NCBI GenBank assembly: GCA_023301015.1 | Contig: JALZVI010000148.1 | Span: 1-16,208, forward strand | DNA from: Rickettsiales bacterium | GTDB taxonomy: Bacteria; Pseudomonadota; Alphaproteobacteria; Rickettsiales; 21-14-0-20-44-7 | Direction: 5' to 3' | DNA: 16,208 nucleotides | Shown here: piece by piece, positions 13,247 through 16,208 of the stretch | Layout of the letters: each line of letters begins with the position of its first letter | Position numbering within the stretch: position 1 is the first letter of the stretch | Position numbers and translations under genes: made by a program | Notes under the pieces: model-generated | Database searches by the model: none | Told to the model about the DNA's origin: nothing | Seen by the model: the letters and a program-made list of their open reading frames with translations, nothing else

Positions 13247-13459
13247 ATGCTCTTTATAACACGAAAAATAAATGAATCTGTGATAATTAATAACAACATT
13301 GAGCTCAAGATTCTTGAAGTGAAGGGAAAGACTGTGAAGCTTGGCTTTGATTTCCCCGAGAAGGCGACAGTTCTGCGCAAAGAGCTGCACGATAAGATCA
13401 TAGAAGAGAACATGGCGGCTGCAAAAACAGATGGCTTTGAAGGCTTTGAAGATTTATGA
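13247..13459 (+). CDS. csrA: Carbon storage regulator CsrA
   Basis: The 70-residue protein binds GGA-containing RNA and controls translation, often of flagellar genes. The start MLFITRKINESVIINNNIEL and the strand KTVKLGFDFPEKATVLRKE are the core CsrA fold with the RNA-binding residues at both edges. The C-terminal helix runs on with an Ala/Gly-rich acidic end. I choose the ATG at 13247 over the in-frame TTG at 13241 because CsrA proteins begin ML. AGGAAAA lies upstream. It heads an apparent operon with the flhB-like, FlgN-like and fliO genes, so motility control and flagellar export are linked. Confidence 0.92.
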   Translation: MLFITRKINESVIINNNIELKILEVKGKTVKLGFDFPEKATVLRKELHDKIIEENMAAAKTDGFEGFEDL

Positions 13460-13471
13460 TATGATCCATAG

Positions 13472-13750
13472 ATGGACAAGGACGAAAAAATTGCAGTTGC
13501 GCTCGAATATCAGCACGGAGTTTCTGAAGCGCCAAAAATTATTGCATCTGGCAAGGACGAGATTGCAGAACGCATAGTCGCCATGGCCGAAGAGCATGGG
13601 ATTATTATCCGCAAAGACCAAGAACTGGCCGAAATCCTCTCAGTGTTAGAAGTAGACTCGCTAATTCCGCTTGAAACCTATTCAACAGTTGCGGAAATCC
13701 TGTCATTTATATATCGTAAGAATAGAGAAAAATTGGATAGTGATGGATAA
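13472..13750 (+). CDS. FlhB C-terminal-domain-like protein (FhlB/YlqH type)
   Basis: The 92-residue soluble protein resembles only the cytoplasmic C-terminal domain of the export switch FlhB: AVALEYQHGVSEAPKIIASG, then DEIAERIVAMAEEHGIII, and a final YSTVAEILSFIYRKN. There are no membrane segments, and the NPTH autocleavage site is absent, as expected for stand-alone paralogues. Such proteins can partly replace the FlhB C-terminal part in substrate switching. It lies 12 nt after csrA and overlaps the next gene by 8 nt (ATGGATAA), which suggests coupled translation. Confidence 0.85.
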   Translation: MDKDEKIAVALEYQHGVSEAPKIIASGKDEIAERIVAMAEEHGIIIRKDQELAEILSVLEVDSLIPLETYSTVAEILSFIYRKNREKLDSDG

Positions 13751-14093
13751 TATAGAAAAAGAATTGGACGTAGCGATTAAATTTGTAGAGCAAGCGCAAG
13801 CGAGTTTGGCAGAAGACAACGTGGTGGTGCTGACTGAGCTGCAAGGAAATGTGGCGCAAATTTGCAATATTATTGCCGAGATGCCAATTGAGAAAGGCAA
13901 AGACTATCGCGATAAGATGGTGGTCCTTTCTGAGAAAATGGAAGATTTGGAAATTGACCTGCGCGCTAAGAAGATTTCCGTACAGCGTGAGATAAAATCA
14001 GCCAACAACAGCAAAACCGCCTCCACCGCTTATGAGAAAGCGAGAATTGGCGGGATGGATTTGGCCGACAGCACCGACGAGGAAATTAACTAG
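13743..14093 (+). CDS. FlgN-like coiled-coil protein (putative flagellar chaperone)
   Basis: The 116-residue product starting at the ATG at 13743 is nearly all helical, acidic and coiled-coil-prone (QASLAEDNVVVLTELQGNVA, KMVVLSEKMEDLEIDLRAKK). It has no signal or membrane segment. Size, helical pattern and position between an flhB-like gene and fliO suggest the FlgN family of export chaperones for hook-associated proteins. The sequence signature is too loose to be sure, and FliT or an unnamed alphaproteobacterial flagellar protein is an alternative. The ATG at 13743 overlaps the previous stop. An upstream start at 13671 would run deep into the previous gene and is rejected. fliO starts 1 nt after the stop. 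Confidence 0.55.
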   Translation: MDNIEKELDVAIKFVEQAQASLAEDNVVVLTELQGNVAQICNIIAEMPIEKGKDYRDKMVVLSEKMEDLEIDLRAKKISVQREIKSANNSKTASTAYEKARIGGMDLADSTDEEIN

Positions 14094-14094
14094 C

Positions 14095-14376
14095 ATGGAT
14101 AATAGCGAAATTCTTTCATCCCTACTCTCTCTGATTTTTGTAATCAGCATAATCGGCCTATGCGCATTTTTGCTAAAGCGCTTTGTGCTGGAAGGAAATT
14201 TTTCGCTGGCTGGCAAGGTTTCTGGCAAAACAAAACGTCTGAAAATCATTGAGCATATGCCAATTGATGCAAAGCGCCGTATGCTATTGCTGGAAAAAGA
14301 CGGGAAGGAAGAGATTTTGATTATGCTGGGCGCGACTAGCGAAACCGTGATTTCGACTAAGACTATCAAGAAGTAA
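14095..14376 (+). CDS. fliO: Flagellar biosynthesis protein FliO
   Basis: The 93-residue protein has one membrane segment (about 9-27), a basic junction (LKRF) and a small cytoplasmic domain with RLKIIEHMPIDAKRRMLLLEKDGKEEILIMLG, the FliO pattern. FliO helps assemble the FliP-FliR export gate. The start at 14095 is chosen because it follows the previous stop by 1 nt and yields the usual short N-terminus before the membrane segment. The in-frame ATG at 14032 would add 21 residues that overlap the previous gene. The stop lies 1 nt from that of the convergent queE. Confidence 0.85.
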   Translation: MDNSEILSSLLSLIFVISIIGLCAFLLKRFVLEGNFSLAGKVSGKTKRLKIIEHMPIDAKRRMLLLEKDGKEEILIMLGATSETVISTKTIKK

Positions 14377-14377
14377 A

Positions 14378-15025
14378 CTACTCAATCCCCAAAATCTTAT
14401 GCAGCTGCACTGACATAATATAGCCTTGCTCAATTGCAGTTTTTTGCGCAAACGCCAAATTCTCCGCGTTCTTCTCCGCGTCATACTCATCCATTGCCTG
14501 CACATAAATTGGAGCACTCACATCGGCCTGCCCCACCTCTGGCACAGAATCATAATCTGGCAAAGACTTGGAAAGAACGAACTTGAAGGCACTGATTCTT
14601 TGCAGCAAATCTTCACGGATTTTTGTACGGATTTTTGGGGAGCAAACAATCTCTACATCTTCATGCAAATCTCGAAACAGCGTGCCATTTGTTTCAATCT
14701 GCACCACATAGCCCTGCACAATCAGCAACTCGCACAGCTTCTCTATAGGCTGGCGCAATGGCTCTCCACCTGTTATCACCACCAGCTTTTCTTGCGTAGC
14801 TAGGCGCGCAACCTCAGCTCCAATCTTCTGCAAGCCCTGCTGCTCGAACTCATCAAACTCAGTGTCGCAAAATGTGCAGGCTAAGTTGCAGCCACCCAAG
14901 CGGATGAAGATTGCAGGTTGCCCAGCACGTGGCCCCTCACCTTGCAGCGTTGGAAAAATCTTCACCACATCAAGCAGCTCGCCATCACCCTGCACAGGCT
15001 TTAAAATCTGATTTTTACCGAACAT
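14378..15025 (-). CDS. queE: 7-carboxy-7-deazaguanine synthase QueE
   Basis: The 215-residue radical-SAM enzyme turns 6-carboxy-tetrahydropterin into 7-carboxy-7-deazaguanine, a queuosine precursor. The cluster-binding motif is CNLACTFC (C46-x3-C50-x2-C53), preceded by FPTLQGEGPRAGQPAIFIRLGG and followed by TGGEPLRQ (85-92), all QueE hallmarks. The length is normal. The gene starts 15 nt after the stop of the PstS-like gene on the same strand, so the two are probably co-transcribed, though no functional link is known. No other queuosine gene is in the window. Confidence 0.93.
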   Translation of the reverse strand: MFGKNQILKPVQGDGELLDVVKIFPTLQGEGPRAGQPAIFIRLGGCNLACTFCDTEFDEFEQQGLQKIGAEVARLATQEKLVVITGGEPLRQPIEKLCELLIVQGYVVQIETNGTLFRDLHEDVEIVCSPKIRTKIREDLLQRISAFKFVLSKSLPDYDSVPEVGQADVSAPIYVQAMDEYDAEKNAENLAFAQKTAIEQGYIMSVQLHKILGIE

Positions 15026-15040
15026 AGATATTATTGATTG

Positions 15041-16189
15041 TTACTTAGATACGCTTGAAGAAGCATTTATAACCTTCAAACGCGCCGACCCTGCGGCCGT
15101 TTCTAAATTGCTAATTGCCTCTATCGCATCATTAAGAACTTGCTGCTCTTCTTCAGCCAAATTCTCAAGCTTCTTACCCTTATTAACATCGCTCTGAATC
15201 TGCTTCAAGTCTTCTTCAGGCAAAGGAATCAACCCCTTCTCCTCTAGGTAACCAAATGGCGCGATTGCTTCTGAGCTCACAAGCTCTTGCAAGAACTCTT
15301 CAATGCCCGGAATTACACCGATATGAGAGCGCTTCACATATACATATAGAGGACGTGAGATTATATACGCACCTTCCGCGATTGAATCATGCGTAGGAAC
15401 AACTCCAGAGATTTTAGAACCCTGAACAAGATTTGCATTCTCTTCCAAGAAGCTAAATCCGAACACACCCAGCGCTTCTGGGTTTGAGTTGAGCTTCTGA
15501 ACGATCAAGTTGTCATTCTCACCAGTTTCAATATATCCGCCGTCTTCACGAATGATGTGACAAGCTTTTTTGCGCGCGCCAAAATCAGCATAGCTTAGCT
15601 TGTAAGCTTCCAAATGCCAGCAACCAGCTTCCATCACCAGCTCTACAAAAGCATCGCGCGTTCCCGAAGTTGCGGGCGGGCCATAGACAGTTATTTCTGC
15701 GTTTGGAAATTCTGGGTTAATTTCATCCCAAGTCTTGAAGTAGTTGTCTACCAACAGCTTTGGGTTATCTTTTGCTGGGATTTTTTCGGCCAGAGCCAAA
15801 AACAGCTCCGACAATGTCATATCAAAATTATATGAGTTAACTGAGTTAGCCACAACAATTCCGTCATAGCCAATCTTGATTTCAGAAATTTCTGTAACGC
15901 CCGACTTGTAGCATTTAAGCAGCTCACCTGGAGTTATTCTGCGAGATGCATTTACAACGTCTGGTACGTTCTCACCCACGCCTGAGCAAAACAGCTTCAG
16001 ACCACCACCAGTTCCCGTTGCTTCAACCACAGGGGTTTTAAACTCAGTCTTACGACCGAACTGCTCTGCAACAACGGTTATGAATGGATATACGGTTGAA
16101 GAGCCAACGACGCGAATTTGTTCTCTGGCTGATGCTGAGTTTGGAAGCACTGCCGCAACCAAAGCGAACGCTGCTACAATATTTAGCAT
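15041..16189 (-). CDS. PstS-like phosphate ABC transporter substrate-binding protein
   Basis: The protein has a Sec signal (ALVAAVLPNSASA, cleavage likely near residue 21) and the PBP-like fold of phosphate-binding proteins. Phosphate-site motifs are IRVVGSSTVYPF (25-36), ATGTGGGLKLFCSG and YGPPATSGTRDAFVELV. It binds phosphate in the periplasm for a Pst importer not seen here. A C-terminal extension of about 60 residues (after GLIPLPEED) is charged and helical, longer than in E. coli PstS. The ATG at 16189 leaves a signal without a positive n-region. The frame stays open to the window edge and adds LEIRKQ just before it, so the true start may lie past 16208. The gene is not called pstS because phosphate-binding paralogues exist. 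Confidence 0.82.
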   Translation of the reverse strand: MLNIVAAFALVAAVLPNSASAREQIRVVGSSTVYPFITVVAEQFGRKTEFKTPVVEATGTGGGLKLFCSGVGENVPDVVNASRRITPGELLKCYKSGVTEISEIKIGYDGIVVANSVNSYNFDMTLSELFLALAEKIPAKDNPKLLVDNYFKTWDEINPEFPNAEITVYGPPATSGTRDAFVELVMEAGCWHLEAYKLSYADFGARKKACHIIREDGGYIETGENDNLIVQKLNSNPEALGVFGFSFLEENANLVQGSKISGVVPTHDSIAEGAYIISRPLYVYVKRSHIGVIPGIEEFLQELVSSEAIAPFGYLEEKGLIPLPEEDLKQIQSDVNKGKKLENLAEEEQQVLNDAIEAISNLETAAGSARLKVINASSSVSK

Positions 16190-16208
16190 TTGTTTTCTAA
16201 TTTCTAAC

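Noticed and set aside
13671..13742. Upstream start for the FlgN-like gene
   Set aside because: It would overlap the flhB-like gene by 80 bases, while the ATG at 13743 gives a normal coupled overlap.

Overview
The window reads as chromosomal DNA from a free-living, flagellated alphaproteobacterium. The evidence is a PurF with a propeptide and Fe-S cysteines, the olsB-olsA ornithine-lipid pair, an alphaproteobacterial-type Fur sequence, the flgB-flgC-fliE cluster beside csrA, an flhB-like gene and fliO, and two TTAA-N7-TTAA sites of the kind CtrA binds. The species cannot be named from the sequence. The first ~590 bases look different: they are AT-rich and encode a zf-HC2 / one-membrane-segment protein of a kind common in Bacteroidota. 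They join in frame to a Fur that lacks its own start, so this edge is probably a chimeric junction (assembly or cloning) or, less likely, a real recombination.

Layout. 1-977: tail of an unknown gene, then the anti-sigma-like/Fur chimera. 991-1065: an intergenic repeat and a hairpin. 1133-2621: olsB-olsA, ornithine-lipid synthesis. 2618-2866 (-): orphan ribbon-helix-helix antitoxin. 3061-4311 (-): FadI-type thiolase. 4538-4894: conserved-looking small protein of unknown role with a good promoter, a long leader and a possible CtrA box. 4966-5904: a phosphotransferase-fold kinase flanked by an 18-nt direct repeat that duplicates half of the preceding terminator. 5965-6408 (-): a broken gene. 6442-7641: argG. 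7656-7764: two tandem copies of the dispersed repeat. 7767-8096 (-): small exported protein. 8181-9527: radA. 9588-11860: cvpA-purF. 11973-13167 (-): flgB-flgC-fliE, divergent from 13247-14376: csrA, flhB-C-like, a FlgN-like coiled-coil gene and fliO. 14378-16189+ (-): a PstS-like phosphate-binding protein followed by queE.

How the parts fit. Most of the window is housekeeping: arginine and purine synthesis, queuosine precursor synthesis, fatty-acid beta-oxidation, DNA recombination repair, membrane lipids that replace phospholipids under phosphate limitation, and phosphate uptake. The flagellar block encodes rod and basal-body parts on one strand and export-apparatus parts on the other, with a shared control region holding a CtrA-like box and a short palindrome.

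The most interesting non-coding signal is a four-copy, about 45-56 nt, structured repeat. Every copy lies in the sense orientation downstream of a gene and sits next to a T-rich tract. A second pattern is that several first-in-transcript genes (olsB, argG, radA, cvpA) have a -10-like hexamer only 6-9 nt before the ATG and no clear ribosome binding site, suggesting leaderless messages. I saw no defence system, CRISPR array, phage gene, transposase, tRNA or rRNA.
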